A stretch of 64,000 bases of DNA from an uncultured Alkalilimnicola sp. (GTDB taxonomy: Bacteria > Pseudomonadota > Gammaproteobacteria > Nitrococcales > AK92), in the NCBI GenBank assembly GCA_937951875.1, contig CALGAN010000015.1, positions 1 through 64,000 of the forward strand, written 5' to 3'. The notes beneath the pieces were generated by a model. That model searched no databases. It was not told the origin of the DNA and saw only the letters and a list, made by a program, of their open reading frames with translations. Shown here piece after piece: positions 21,301 to 28,587 of this stretch. The position numbers were made by a program, and so were the translations under genes. Positions within the stretch are counted from its first letter, which is position 1. Every line of letters starts with the position of its first letter.

Positions 21301-22940
21301 CCGCCTCCAACGGCGAAGTGTTGCATCCGCATATCACTGGCCTCGACGGCATGGCCGGACCTCAGGGCCGCGGGCTGTTGTTCTGGGCCACCTCACAAGA
21401 CTTCGACGTGCCGAACGGCCGCAACGCCCTGGTCGAGGTGGTGACGCCGGGCATCGGCCTCGAACACGAACCGCGGACCATGGGACCGTACGCGGTCTGG
21501 AAGGTGCTGTTCATCCGCACCGTCATCGAACGCGTGATCTGGCCGTACCTGAGCGAGGTGCTGCCGCTGCCGAACAAGGATTTCGTCCAGATTCTCTGGG
21601 GCCATGCGCCGACGCTGATCGACATCACCGCCACCAAGGCGCTGCACGGCGACGTTTCCGGCGCGATCGGCGAGCTGGTCAAGGCCCTCTTCAACGACAT
21701 GGCCAGCGTTCCGCCCGGACCGATCACCCAGGCGCTGGCCAAGCGTCTCGGCCAGGACTTCGCGGAGAAGATGCTCGCCAAACTGGCGGCGAAGATCGGC
21801 GCGAAGTTCGTGCCCGGCATCGGCCAGATTTCGCTGGCGATCGAGATCGCCGGCCACGTCAACAACGGCGTCAATACCGCCAAGGCCATCGCTGACCTGG
21901 GCATGACGGACGCGGTGATTCACTTCGACGTGCAGTTCCCGCTGGAGGTGAAGGCGGTGGTGCCGGACAAGATCAAGCCGGATCTCACCCCGGTCACCGT
22001 CACCATCGAGGGCACCGGCTTCTCCGAGATCGAGCGCGGGCTCATCTGGAAATCGGTGCTCCGACCCAACGTGACCTTCACCGACGCCGATGGCAGATCG
22101 GTGACCGTGCAGCCGAGTTCGATCGCCCGCGACGGCACCCGCATGCAGGTCACCATTCCCGGCTGGTGGCTCGCCCCCGACATGCAGGGCCCGGTGGCGG
22201 TGGAAGTGCATCATCCCACCGATACGCCGAATGCCAAGGCCGAGCTGAACCCGGCGATCGAGATCGTGCATGAGGTCGAGCTGACGTCGGTGGCGCCCTC
22301 CTCCGGCGGCGCCGGCATCTCGGCGACCGTTTACGGCGCCGGCTTCGCGCGCCTCGCCGCCGATAACGAGGTCCGCTTCGGCGACCAAACGGCCCTGATC
22401 ACCGGCAACAACCAATCTTCACTGCGTGTCGTGGTGCCGCCTTCGTTGGAGCCGGGCGTGTATCAGGTCACGGCGCGAGCCCGCTTCAACGGGCTCTGGA
22501 CCGAATGGTCCAACCCCGTTCCCTACGAAGTGGTGGAAAGCCAGGTGGCGATCACCGTCTGCGACAACGGCTCGGCCAAGGACGACGCTTTCGCGCTGTA
22601 CGTCGACGGCGTCTATCAAGGCACGATGTACGCCCGCAGCGGCAAGTACTGCGAGACCTACAGACCGACCCTGGTACCCGGTCAGCATACGGCGATGCTG
22701 CTGGGAGTCGAGGCGCCCGACAGCGTCGGCACCTACAGCATCTCGTTCAGCGGTGTCACCAACCTGACCGGTGACCCGCGCTCCGGCAGCGACCTGACGC
22801 CGGGCGTGCGCAAGCACTACACCTTCGAGGTACCGCCGCCGGCGCAGCAGCAGCGCGCCATACTGACCGACCAGTCCCTGCGCAAGACGGCGCCCTACCA
22901 ACCGGCCATGCCGGATCCGGAAGCCGCCGCACGCCGCTAG
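18342..22940 (+). CDS. Very large multidomain lipoprotein with PKD-like, calcium-binding-repeat and IPT/TIG domains
   Basis: 1532 residues, function unknown. The signal peptide ends in the lipobox LAAC (Cys22); Asp at +2 is the inner-membrane retention signal in E. coli. Visible modules: PKD/K319L-like Ig folds (about 31-205); DxDGDGxxD calcium-binding repeats in two blocks (about 223-287 and 422-571) around a pre-peptidase-C-like beta domain (323-419); two IPT/TIG-like domains (605-763); a carboxypeptidase-regulatory-like module (768-820); helical segments (846-930 and 1057-1187, the latter hydrophobic and Gly-rich); two more IPT/TIG domains (1201-1397); a C-terminal module with Cys near 1406 and 1437. 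The ATG at 18342 follows GGGGGA. Monocistronic. Adhesion or envelope scaffolding are guesses. Confidence 0.85.
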   Translation: MDRRTLGRWALGLALAAALAACDDSNRSNSPPTVDAGADRQVVAGTEVSLTANASDSDGRIVAYEWRQIDGPTAQLSNTDTPTLTVRIPNVLIDASLTFRIKVTDDDNASAEDDVNLLVKPANPAPLADAGPDRRGPVTRSVDNVQTFEVVFLDGSASTGSDFRWHVTSAPPGGTGYFTSSATPITGFYGDAEGEYVITLEVSNGQGATASDSVTVTLIPDADGDGIVDADDLDRDGDSFLNEADAFPDDKASHLDSDGDGVGNYYTEDVDGDGTPDHLDDFPLDPTKTAYDTYTEARESAASNQNDGVTVAEAAGSPPKIINGVINASGGAPDLDYYALTWSAGRYSLVLTGADPAMTPTLAVIDRNGRAVASTTANVPTSRGNAALAVQIPSTDTYYLIVTDSSGTSDPAWSYSVRVFPDQDMNGIPDDLEDAIDSNSLTVDSDGDSIPDFVEISDGLAYGGAYRDLDGDGLPTWWDDDSDGDGIPDAVEYFSAADYPDLSPEELRARNDADGDGIPNYLDRDSDGNGIDDSLEVGLNPLKPDDTDGDGIPDYLDPDNDGDGLPDVQETIATYKKPLTYADEGSKPTQDALWIGELFNETLGVQGVCRAGDHIVISGRNFPASGLLVSFNTLDGPVIVAPSVIDAASARLVCPADIAAGTVEVFLIQSNERSYGLEVTYLDAAMPVLAGYTFDPVSSTLTLTGANLNASLAVNFTGASQAVNNAGGDPRSVIVPVPAQAQTGHLYVSSVAGDSNALYVQLTRLLTGTLQSPNPTVPMNRIDVSLRLDQEQVPADDGSFQTEAPRQGAYTLTTLVELPDSTEDHPAYAPYLMAVILPGEDNVVVNTASTALALVWSGLGVDRLVASNALADARQLIGNLPAVATLASRIETSLQSDLRALVAPDQALSSAMAEALLAAANAVAGGVENGTLATPRGGPRLTPRGLFGPPAKVTPPEADDISVYERGDTGNVTVENDTQLYLSVKITASNGEVLHPHITGLDGMAGPQGRGLLFWATSQDFDVPNGRNALVEVVTPGIGLEHEPRTMGPYAVWKVLFIRTVIERVIWPYLSEVLPLPNKDFVQILWGHAPTLIDITATKALHGDVSGAIGELVKALFNDMASVPPGPITQALAKRLGQDFAEKMLAKLAAKIGAKFVPGIGQISLAIEIAGHVNNGVNTAKAIADLGMTDAVIHFDVQFPLEVKAVVPDKIKPDLTPVTVTIEGTGFSEIERGLIWKSVLRPNVTFTDADGRSVTVQPSSIARDGTRMQVTIPGWWLAPDMQGPVAVEVHHPTDTPNAKAELNPAIEIVHEVELTSVAPSSGGAGISATVYGAGFARLAADNEVRFGDQTALITGNNQSSLRVVVPPSLEPGVYQVTARARFNGLWTEWSNPVPYEVVESQVAITVCDNGSAKDDAFALYVDGVYQGTMYARSGKYCETYRPTLVPGQHTAMLLGVEAPDSVGTYSISFSGVTNLTGDPRSGSDLTPGVRKHYTFEVPPPAQQQRAILTDQSLRKTAPYQPAMPDPEAAARR

Positions 22941-22954
22941 GGAAAGGCGATGCG

Positions 22955-22985
22955 AAAAAAGCCGGGGCCCAGCCCCGGCTTTTTT
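22955..22985. terminator. Bidirectional rho-independent terminator
   Basis: GCCGGGGC/GCCCCGGC with a CCA loop is flanked by six A and six T. It serves the lipoprotein gene on the plus strand and the small membrane protein gene on the minus strand. Confidence 0.93.
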
Positions 22986-23034
22986 GATTGCGGAAGTATT
23001 TCGAGAAGCGCGACCGCGCGGCGAGCGCAACGCG

Positions 23035-23283
23035 TCAGGGCCGCCGCAGGCGCTCCCGCGCCTGCGGCGAGCGGTCCAGCGCCTTCCACTTGTGGCGGAT
23101 AGCGAGCAGCAGAAAAACACCGAGCGCGATCGGCCATAAGCCGAACAGTCGCTCCCAGCCGTCATAGGTGTAATCGCCATACCGCCCCGGAGATCGCCCG
23201 AAGACGATGATCTGCAGGCCGACCAAAAGAGCCATGCCAGACAGGCAGGCGGCGAAAAACAGCTTCAACTTCTTTTTCAACAT
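23035..23283 (-). CDS. Small two-helix membrane protein, hypothetical
   Basis: 82 residues not recognised as a named family. There are two hydrophobic segments (about 8-28 and 46-62) joined by a GRYGDYTYDGWERLFG loop, and the charged C-terminus ends RERLRRP. The ATG at 23283 is preceded by AGGT nine bases away. A TATAAT hexamer (23386-23391, minus) could belong to its promoter. It ends before a shared terminator. Coding status rests on composition, start signals and the flanking terminator. Confidence 0.6.
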   Translation of the reverse strand: MLKKKLKLFFAACLSGMALLVGLQIIVFGRSPGRYGDYTYDGWERLFGLWPIALGVFLLLAIRHKWKALDRSPQARERLRRP

Positions 23284-23486
23284 TCTGTCGCTACCTAGAA
23301 AAGACGCGGATCGTTATAGTTCCGAGTCCACGGCGTCCCTGAAAGGGTAGAAATTTTCGCGCGCGTTGCCACGATGTCTGACCGCATTATAAGAATGCGG
23401 CATACCGTGTTGACATCGAATTGAGGCTACAGCTGAGCCCGGGCGCTGTCGCCGCGCGAGGCGCGGGAAAATAGGCAAGCAAAAGC

Positions 23487-23515
23487 AAAAAAGGCTTGGT
23501 CGTATCGACCAAGCC
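23487..23515 (-). terminator. Terminator of the tRNA-Glu gene
   Basis: A perfect 10-bp stem (GGCTTGGTCG/CGACCAAGCC) with a three-base loop is followed on the minus strand by six T, 11 bases after the tRNA 3' end. Confidence 0.92.
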
Positions 23516-23525
23516 CATTTTTATA

Positions 23526-23601
23526 TGGCGTCCCCTAGGGGATTCGAACCCCTGTTACCGCCGTGAAAGGGCGGTGTCCTAGGCCTCTAGACGAAGGGGA
23601 C
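23526..23601 (-). tRNA. tRNA-Glu (anticodon UUC)
   Basis: 76 nucleotides including an encoded CCA. The acceptor stem GTCCCC/GGGGAC, the TTC anticodon in CCCTTTCACGG, and the T-arm GGTTCGAATCC are all intact, and the sequence is nearly identical to E. coli tRNA-Glu. It stands alone, with its own promoter and terminator. It is also a substrate of the MnmA encoded nearby. No integrase or duplicated tRNA end indicates an integration site. Confidence 0.98.
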
Positions 23602-23626
23602 GAGGCAGGAATCAGAAAGTGCGCGC

Positions 23627-23655
23627 ATCTTACGTAGCCACGGCGGGGGTGTCAA
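23627..23655 (-). promoter_or_regulatory. Sigma-70 promoter of tRNA-Glu
   Basis: Minus strand: TTGACA, 17 bases, TAAGAT, followed by a GCGCGC discriminator typical of stringently controlled stable-RNA promoters. The mature tRNA begins 26 bases downstream of the minus-10. Confidence 0.82.
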
Positions 23656-23715
23656 GGATTGTGTGAGGTCTTAACATAGCGGCGACACCCGATCGGCTTG
23701 GTGGAAAAGGTACCC

Positions 23716-25266
23716 ATGGCCGCACAAAGCAACATCCCAGCGCTCAGCGCCGACACGCTCGCTCATCTCGGCTTGCTCAGCCAGCCTTTTCATGAGCCCG
23801 ACGAAGCGTCGTTCGCGTTCTTCGACGCCGCGCACCGAACCCAGCTCAACGTCGCCCTGCAGTTGCTGCAGGCCGGCGACCGCATGGTGGTAGTACGCGG
23901 CGAACCGGGCGTGGGCAAGAGCGCCTTTCTCACCGGACTGTCGCTGCGCACCACGCCGGGACTGCGTTTTTGCAAGATCACCGGCTCCGCGGAACTGACC
24001 TTCGAGCAGTTGCTGCAGCGTCTGCTGCACGACTGCGGACTGATGGCCGGCGAAGAGCTGCCCGGGGTGGAGAAAGCGGCCGCGCTGCTGGTGGATGCCG
24101 TGCGCGCCGGCACTCGCCCGGTGCTGCTGATCGACTGCGCCCAGCGGCTGACGGACGCCACGCTCAACCGCCTGCTGGCGCTGCGCGCCGCCACCGCCGC
24201 CGAGGATGCGCCGTTCGGCCTGGCGCTGGCGGTAACGTCGGAGTTCGATGCGCGGCTGGAGCAGCTGAAGCACGGTCCCTTCGCCGCTCAACAGCTGCAC
24301 ACCATCAATCTGTTCCCCCTGACCGAGAGCCAGACCGCCGATTACGTCATCCATCAGCTGACCGCGGCCGGTGACACTAGCGGCGGACTGCTGACCGACG
24401 CTGACTTGCAACTGATCTACGCCCGCAGCCAAGGCGTTCCCGGCCGGATCAAGGTGGAGGCGCTGCGTCTGCTCAACGACAAGGCCGGCCGTAGCGGCAT
24501 GCGCTGGATGGCGCTGGCGCGCCGCCCGCTGCTGATCGGCGCCGGCGTGGCGGCGCTGCTGGCGGCCGGTGTCGGGCTGTGGGCGCTCCTGTCCCCGTCC
24601 CGTCCCAACATTCCGGCGGTCACCGCCGACAGCGGCCCTTACGGAGTGAAGATGGCGAAGCGCTACGGCTTCGAGGAGCCGACTCCGCAACCCAAGGTCG
24701 TGGAGGCGCCGCCGGGGCTGCCGCTCGTGCCGCCGCCCGAGCCGACGACACCGGCCACGACGGACGCCGCCACGCCACCGACGGACACGCCGCCGCGCAC
24801 CCCCGAGGTGGCGGCTCCAGCTCCACAACCGGCGCCGCCGCCCGCGGCGCTGGCCCAGTCGGCCACGACGCCGCCGTCGGCATCGCCCAGCCCGCCGGAA
24901 ACGCCGCCCGCCGCTTCGGCGCCGCAGCCCGCCCCGGCACCGGCTCAGGCCCCGGCCGTCGCCGCTGCGCCGGTCTGGAACAACAACTGGCTCAAGAACA
25001 AGCGCGCCGACCATTACACCGTGCAGCTGATCGGCGCCTACGACCCCAGCGCGCTGCAGGATTTCGTGCGCGAGCATGGGCTGGAGGGCAAGGCCGCGGT
25101 GATCCGCACCGTGCGCGACGGCAAGCCCTGGTACGTGGTGGTCACTGGCCATTACGCAACCCTCAATGAGGCGAAAGCGGCGATCGACAAGCTGCCCAAG
25201 TCGCTGCGCGCCAACGGCGCTTTCGTCCGCCGCATAGGCACCCTGCGCACGCCGCCGGGACGCTGA
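23716..25266 (+). CDS. DamX-like protein: AAA ATPase, transmembrane segment and SPOR domain
   Basis: 516 residues. An N-terminal ExeA/DamX-type P-loop ATPase (Walker A GEPGVGKS near residue 65, Walker B VLLIDCAQ near 140) precedes one membrane helix (about 272-293). A Pro/Ala/Thr-rich linker (about 320-415) leads to a C-terminal SPOR domain (about 432-510), which binds denuded peptidoglycan at the septum in related proteins. The start is the ATG at 23716 after AAGG; the frame opens at TTG 23698. Division-site or envelope role inferred. It is not beside aroB/aroK, the usual location. Confidence 0.82.
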   Translation: MAAQSNIPALSADTLAHLGLLSQPFHEPDEASFAFFDAAHRTQLNVALQLLQAGDRMVVVRGEPGVGKSAFLTGLSLRTTPGLRFCKITGSAELTFEQLLQRLLHDCGLMAGEELPGVEKAAALLVDAVRAGTRPVLLIDCAQRLTDATLNRLLALRAATAAEDAPFGLALAVTSEFDARLEQLKHGPFAAQQLHTINLFPLTESQTADYVIHQLTAAGDTSGGLLTDADLQLIYARSQGVPGRIKVEALRLLNDKAGRSGMRWMALARRPLLIGAGVAALLAAGVGLWALLSPSRPNIPAVTADSGPYGVKMAKRYGFEEPTPQPKVVEAPPGLPLVPPPEPTTPATTDAATPPTDTPPRTPEVAAPAPQPAPPPAALAQSATTPPSASPSPPETPPAASAPQPAPAPAQAPAVAAAPVWNNNWLKNKRADHYTVQLIGAYDPSALQDFVREHGLEGKAAVIRTVRDGKPWYVVVTGHYATLNEAKAAIDKLPKSLRANGAFVRRIGTLRTPPGR

Positions 25267-25288
25267 CGGCGGCCGCCGGAGCAAAGGG

Positions 25289-26362
25289 ATGCGCGTCGAC
25301 AGCTCGCCCCTGTCCAGCAACATCAGCGTGCGGCTCCCCGCCAGCGCGGCGGCGACCGCGCTGCGTCTGGGCGCCGAGCTGTCGGCCCGGGTAAGCCGCG
25401 ACCCCAACGGCCAGTGGCTGCTGGAACTGAGCGACGGCACCCGTCTAAGCGCCGACAGCACCACGCCGTTGCGCTCGGGCGAACTGCTGCGGCTGCGGGT
25501 CGCCGCCGAACAACCGACCGTGGTTCTGCAGATCCTCGCCCGCAGCGGCGGCGCTCCGCTCGAACAGGCGCTGCGCCCGCTGCTGGCCAGACCGGAGGCA
25601 CGCCAGCCTCTGCTGGAGACCCTGCTACCGCTGCTGACCCGCGCGCCGACCGAGCTGCCCACCTCACTGGCGCCGCTGTTGCAGACACTGCAGCGGTTCC
25701 TTTCCCGCCCCCAGGAACTCGCCGACCCAGCCGGTCTGCGCCAGCGCGTGGGAATGTCGGGGCTACTGCTGGAAGCCGGTCTGGCCAGCGCCGACCGCGC
25801 GGCGGCGACCATGCGCTTGGCCGGCGACCTGAAGGCGGCGCTGCTGCGCCTGCAGCGCGCCGCGCAGAGCCAGCCGACCCTGGACGCGGCGCGTGAGCTG
25901 GCGGCGCTGAGCGAGCGGGCGCTCAACCGCATCGAGCTGCTACAACTGCACGCCGCCCAGCCCGGCATGCTCGATCTACTGGTGGAGCTGCCGGTGCAGG
26001 TCGCTCCGCAGCAGTGGGATCTGTTGCAGCTGCGTATCCAGCAGGAGCCCCCCGAACCCGAGCGGGACGCCTCTGCGGAGACGGACGGCGGGGCTTTTCA
26101 GGTAAGACTGAACTTCACCTTCGCCGGACAGCTCCGCTTCAGCGTGGCGCTGCGGCTGCGGGGCGAGCGCATCCGGCTGACCTGGTGGAGCGAGCAGCCG
26201 GCGGTGACGGCGCTGCTGAGAGCGCATGCCGACGAGCTGGCCAGTCGGCTGCGCGCCCTCGGCCTGGAGGTGGAGGCGCTGGAGTGCCTGCAAGCGCGCG
26301 GTCCGGCCGTGGACGATCTGGCCTTGTTGCGGCGCGGAGGCATCGTCGATGAAAAAGCGTGA
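25289..26362 (+). CDS. FliK-family hook-length-control-like protein (second copy)
   Basis: 357 residues, Leu/Ala/Arg-rich. The C-terminal ~100 residues (FQVRLNFTFAGQLRFSVALRLRGERIRLTWW) resemble the Flg_hook domain, which reads out export-substrate switching through the FlhB C-terminal domain. It is distinct from the fliK at 46642-47514 inside the main cluster. It overlaps the next gene, an FlhB-C-like protein, by 14 bases, so the two are translationally coupled and probably act together. Whether it affects hook length is unknown. Confidence 0.75.
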   Translation: MRVDSSPLSSNISVRLPASAAATALRLGAELSARVSRDPNGQWLLELSDGTRLSADSTTPLRSGELLRLRVAAEQPTVVLQILARSGGAPLEQALRPLLARPEARQPLLETLLPLLTRAPTELPTSLAPLLQTLQRFLSRPQELADPAGLRQRVGMSGLLLEAGLASADRAAATMRLAGDLKAALLRLQRAAQSQPTLDAARELAALSERALNRIELLQLHAAQPGMLDLLVELPVQVAPQQWDLLQLRIQQEPPEPERDASAETDGGAFQVRLNFTFAGQLRFSVALRLRGERIRLTWWSEQPAVTALLRAHADELASRLRALGLEVEALECLQARGPAVDDLALLRRGGIVDEKA

Positions 26363-26675
26363 GCCCCAAGTCCTGGAAGGAAAGCGCCGACTGGCGGTAG
26401 CCCTCGCCTACGACGGCCGCAACGCGCCGCGCGTCAGCGCCAAGGGCGAAGGCGAGCTGGCGGAGCGCATCATCGCCACCGCCGCGGAGAACGGCGTGCC
26501 GGTGCGCAATGAGCCGGAACTGGTGGAAGTGCTGGCGCAGCTGCCGCTCGAGCACGAGATTCCCGAGCTGCTGTACCGGGCCGTGGCGGAGGTGATCGCC
26601 TTCGCCTATCTGATACGGGGCAAGTTGCCGGAAGGCTTCGTCCCGCCGGCGGAAGACGGGCCGCGAGAACCCTGA
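26349..26675 (+). CDS. FlhB C-terminal-domain-like protein (FlhX type)
   Basis: 108 residues matching only the cytoplasmic domain of FlhB: AVALAYDGRNAPRVSAKGEGELAERII, then the GVPVRNEPELVEVLAQL and IPELLYRAVAEVIAFAYLI segments. The four-helix membrane domain is absent and the NPTH autocleavage site is replaced by the protein start, so it mimics the cleaved FlhB-CC fragment. Helicobacter FlhX and Pseudomonas FlhB paralogs are comparable. The start is the ATG at 26349, inside the end of the FliK-like gene. Confidence 0.85.
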   Translation: MKKREPQVLEGKRRLAVALAYDGRNAPRVSAKGEGELAERIIATAAENGVPVRNEPELVEVLAQLPLEHEIPELLYRAVAEVIAFAYLIRGKLPEGFVPPAEDGPREP

Positions 26676-26683
26676 CCGAGCGG

Positions 26684-27088
26684 TTACTGCTGCTGCTCTT
26701 TGTGCAGCAACACCACCAGATCGGCCTCCACTTGGCTCAGGCCACAGGTTTCCATGATCTCGCGTGCCGCACAGCCTTTGCGCGCCATGCGAATGGCCTG
26801 GGCGAAAGCCGCGCCGTTGCCGGAGCCGTCGCTGTTGGCCGCCAGCTGATCGAGCCGGACGCGCAGCCGGCTCAGCTCCTGCTCCAGCCGCCCCAGCTGC
26901 TGGCCCTGGCCGAGGGTACCGGCCGACAATCCCTCGAAATGCTCGATATTCTGGCTTAGCAACGCCTCAGCCGAGGCCAGGCGCCGCCGCAAAACGGCGA
27001 TGCGGCGCAAGGCGATCGCGCCCAGCGCGATCGCCACCAGCGCCGCCACACCGATCAACAGCAGAATTGCCAGCTCAAGCGTAGTCAT
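26684..27088 (-). CDS. DUF2802 protein, last gene of the flagellar-chemotaxis operon
   Basis: 134 residues: one N-terminal membrane helix (about 6-28), a coiled coil (about 35-85), and a C-terminal DUF2802 segment (IRMARKGCAAREIMETCGLSQVEADLVVLLHKEQ). The gene occupies this position after cheW in Pseudomonas and Vibrio. Function unknown. Its start overlaps the end of the upstream 58-residue ORF by 14 bases. Converges with the FlhX-like gene, 8 bases away. Confidence 0.88.
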   Translation of the reverse strand: MTTLELAILLLIGVAALVAIALGAIALRRIAVLRRRLASAEALLSQNIEHFEGLSAGTLGQGQQLGRLEQELSRLRVRLDQLAANSDGSGNGAAFAQAIRMARKGCAAREIMETCGLSQVEADLVVLLHKEQQQ

Positions 27089-27251
27089 CGATCAGCGGGG
27101 GCTCGTCATGGTGTTCGCCCTGATCATCGGTCCGCTGGTCGCCGGGCGGGCGCCGTTGCGGCTTGCGCGGTGGCGGCGGAGCGTCGCGCCGCCCGTCCGG
27201 GCCGATCGGCCGGACCGGCAAGCTGGGACCGATACTGTCGACATCCGCCAT
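27075..27251 (-). CDS. Small Pro/Arg-rich protein between cheW and the DUF2802 gene
   Basis: 58 residues, MADVDSIGPSLPVRPI at the start and PPLIDDYA at the end, with a proline- and arginine-rich middle. It begins 19 bases after the cheW stop and overlaps the DUF2802 start by 14 bases, the packing expected of a genuine operon member. From memory, comparable short proteins ending in (I)DEYA-like residues sit at this locus in pseudomonads. It has no identifiable domain and no strong ribosome site. A 67-codon frame over the same bases has shadow-like composition. Confidence 0.65.
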   Translation of the reverse strand: MADVDSIGPSLPVRPIGPDGRRDAPPPPRKPQRRPPGDQRTDDQGEHHDEPPLIDDYA

Positions 27252-27270
27252 GACATGCCGGCACGAGGCC

Positions 27271-27750
27271 TCAGATCGAGGCGACCTCCTGCCACTCCTC
27301 CTTGGTGAGCAGCTTGTTCACATCCACCAGGATCAGCAGTTCGTTATTACGGCTGACCACGCCGTAAATATAGCGGGACGATTCCTCGTTGCCGACGTTG
27401 GGCGCGGTGTCGACCTCGCTCTGCTTGACCTCCACCACCTCGGCCACCGAATCAACCAGGATGCCGGCGATCTGATCGCCCGCCTCGATCACCACGATCC
27501 GGCACGAGCTATCCGGCTCGCGCGGCGGCAAGCCGAAACGCATACGCGTATCGATCACCGTCACCACGTTGCCGCGCAGGTTGATGATGCCCATGACGAA
27601 ACTGGGCGCGCCCGGCACCGGCGCGATCTCGGTCATCGGCAGCACTTCCTGCACTTGCATGACGTTGATGCCGTAGACCTCGTCGTCCAAGGCGAAGGTC
27701 ACCCACTGGCTGCCGGTATCCGCCGCCTGTCGGCGTGCTGCTTCCGCCAT
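27271..27750 (-). CDS. cheW: Chemotaxis coupling protein CheW
   Basis: 159 residues forming the double SH3-like CheW fold that links chemoreceptors to CheA. Core segments: WVTFALDDEVYGINVMQVQEVL, GIINLRGNVVTVIDTRMRFGL and AGILVDSVAEVVEV. Lies downstream of parP with a 42-base gap. Confidence 0.96.
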   Translation of the reverse strand: MAEAARRQAADTGSQWVTFALDDEVYGINVMQVQEVLPMTEIAPVPGAPSFVMGIINLRGNVVTVIDTRMRFGLPPREPDSSCRIVVIEAGDQIAGILVDSVAEVVEVKQSEVDTAPNVGNEESSRYIYGVVSRNNELLILVDVNKLLTKEEWQEVASI

Positions 27751-27792
27751 TGCGAATCTCCGTGAATCTGTTCGGTCGTTACTGTTGATGAC

Positions 27793-28587
27793 TCATATAT
27801 CGGTCGTCGGGGCCGATTGTTTAGCCGTCCCGCCCAGCATGGCGCCGAACGCCTCGGTATCGAGCAGGGCGCAGAGATGATCCACCACCGTGCCCGCCAG
27901 CCACGGGCGGCGGCCGGCGGCGGTGCGCCATTTCACCTCCTCCGGCTCCAGCCGCAGCACTTCGCCGATGCTGCTGCACGTCAGCCCCCAGCGGCCGTCG
28001 CCCACCACCAGGATGTGCCTGGCCGGCACCGGTTCACGCCGCTTGTCCGGCGGCAACACCAGCCGGGCGGTGTCGACGATACGCACGTTGCGGTCGCGGT
28101 AGCGCAACAGCCCCAAGCACCAGTGAGGCTGATTGGGCATAGGCGTGACGCCCTGCTCCGGCCACGGAACGACGCTGTGCAGCTTGATCAGCGGCACCGC
28201 CAAATTGAGCGCGCCGACCTGGAACAGCAGCGCCTGGAACGACGGCCGCGCCCAGTCCGGCGGTCCCTGCGGCGCCGGCGGGGCTGCGGGCGCCGGTTCC
28301 GCCTGGACGACCGGCGGCGCCGGCTCCACGGCCGGGGCTTTCACCACCGCCGGCGCTTGCTCCGCCACCGCTTCCACCGCCGGTGCGGCAGGCGGCTCCG
28401 ACACCACCGGCCGTACCACGACCGGCGCGACCGCCGCCGGCGGTGCCAGCGCGGCCGGATCCCAGTCCTGGATTTCCTCGCCGGGCGCCGCTTCCGGCTC
28501 CGCGGGAATCTCCTGCAGCAGCGCGTCCAGGTAGCTGAGAATCGCGTCCTGTTGCGCCACCAGACTCTTGACGGCCGGCTTGGTCAT
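27793..28587 (-). CDS. parP: ParP-like chemotaxis array integration protein
   Basis: 264 residues: a short N-terminal helical part (1-45), a Pro/Ala/Val-rich linker (about 45-110), and a C-terminal CheW-like AIF domain (about 112-255, FQALLFQVGALNLAVPLIKLHSVV). In Vibrio, ParP joins signalling arrays by binding CheA and MCPs, and tethers them to the pole with ParC. The start overlaps the parC stop (ATGA), fitting a ParC-ParP partner pair. Confidence 0.87.
   Translation of the reverse strand: MTKPAVKSLVAQQDAILSYLDALLQEIPAEPEAAPGEEIQDWDPAALAPPAAVAPVVVRPVVSEPPAAPAVEAVAEQAPAVVKAPAVEPAPPVVQAEPAPAAPPAPQGPPDWARPSFQALLFQVGALNLAVPLIKLHSVVPWPEQGVTPMPNQPHWCLGLLRYRDRNVRIVDTARLVLPPDKRREPVPARHILVVGDGRWGLTCSSIGEVLRLEPEEVKWRTAAGRRPWLAGTVVDHLCALLDTEAFGAMLGGTAKQSAPTTDI

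Noticed and set aside
23526..23601. tRNA-Glu as an integration site for a mobile element
   Set aside because: No integrase, no repeated tRNA 3' end and no change to phage- or island-like genes on either side.
27092..27295. 67-codon minus-strand ORF overlapping cheW end
   Set aside because: Overlaps the cheW coding end and has shadow-like Arg/Ser-rich composition; the alternative frame at 27075-27251 fits the operon far better.
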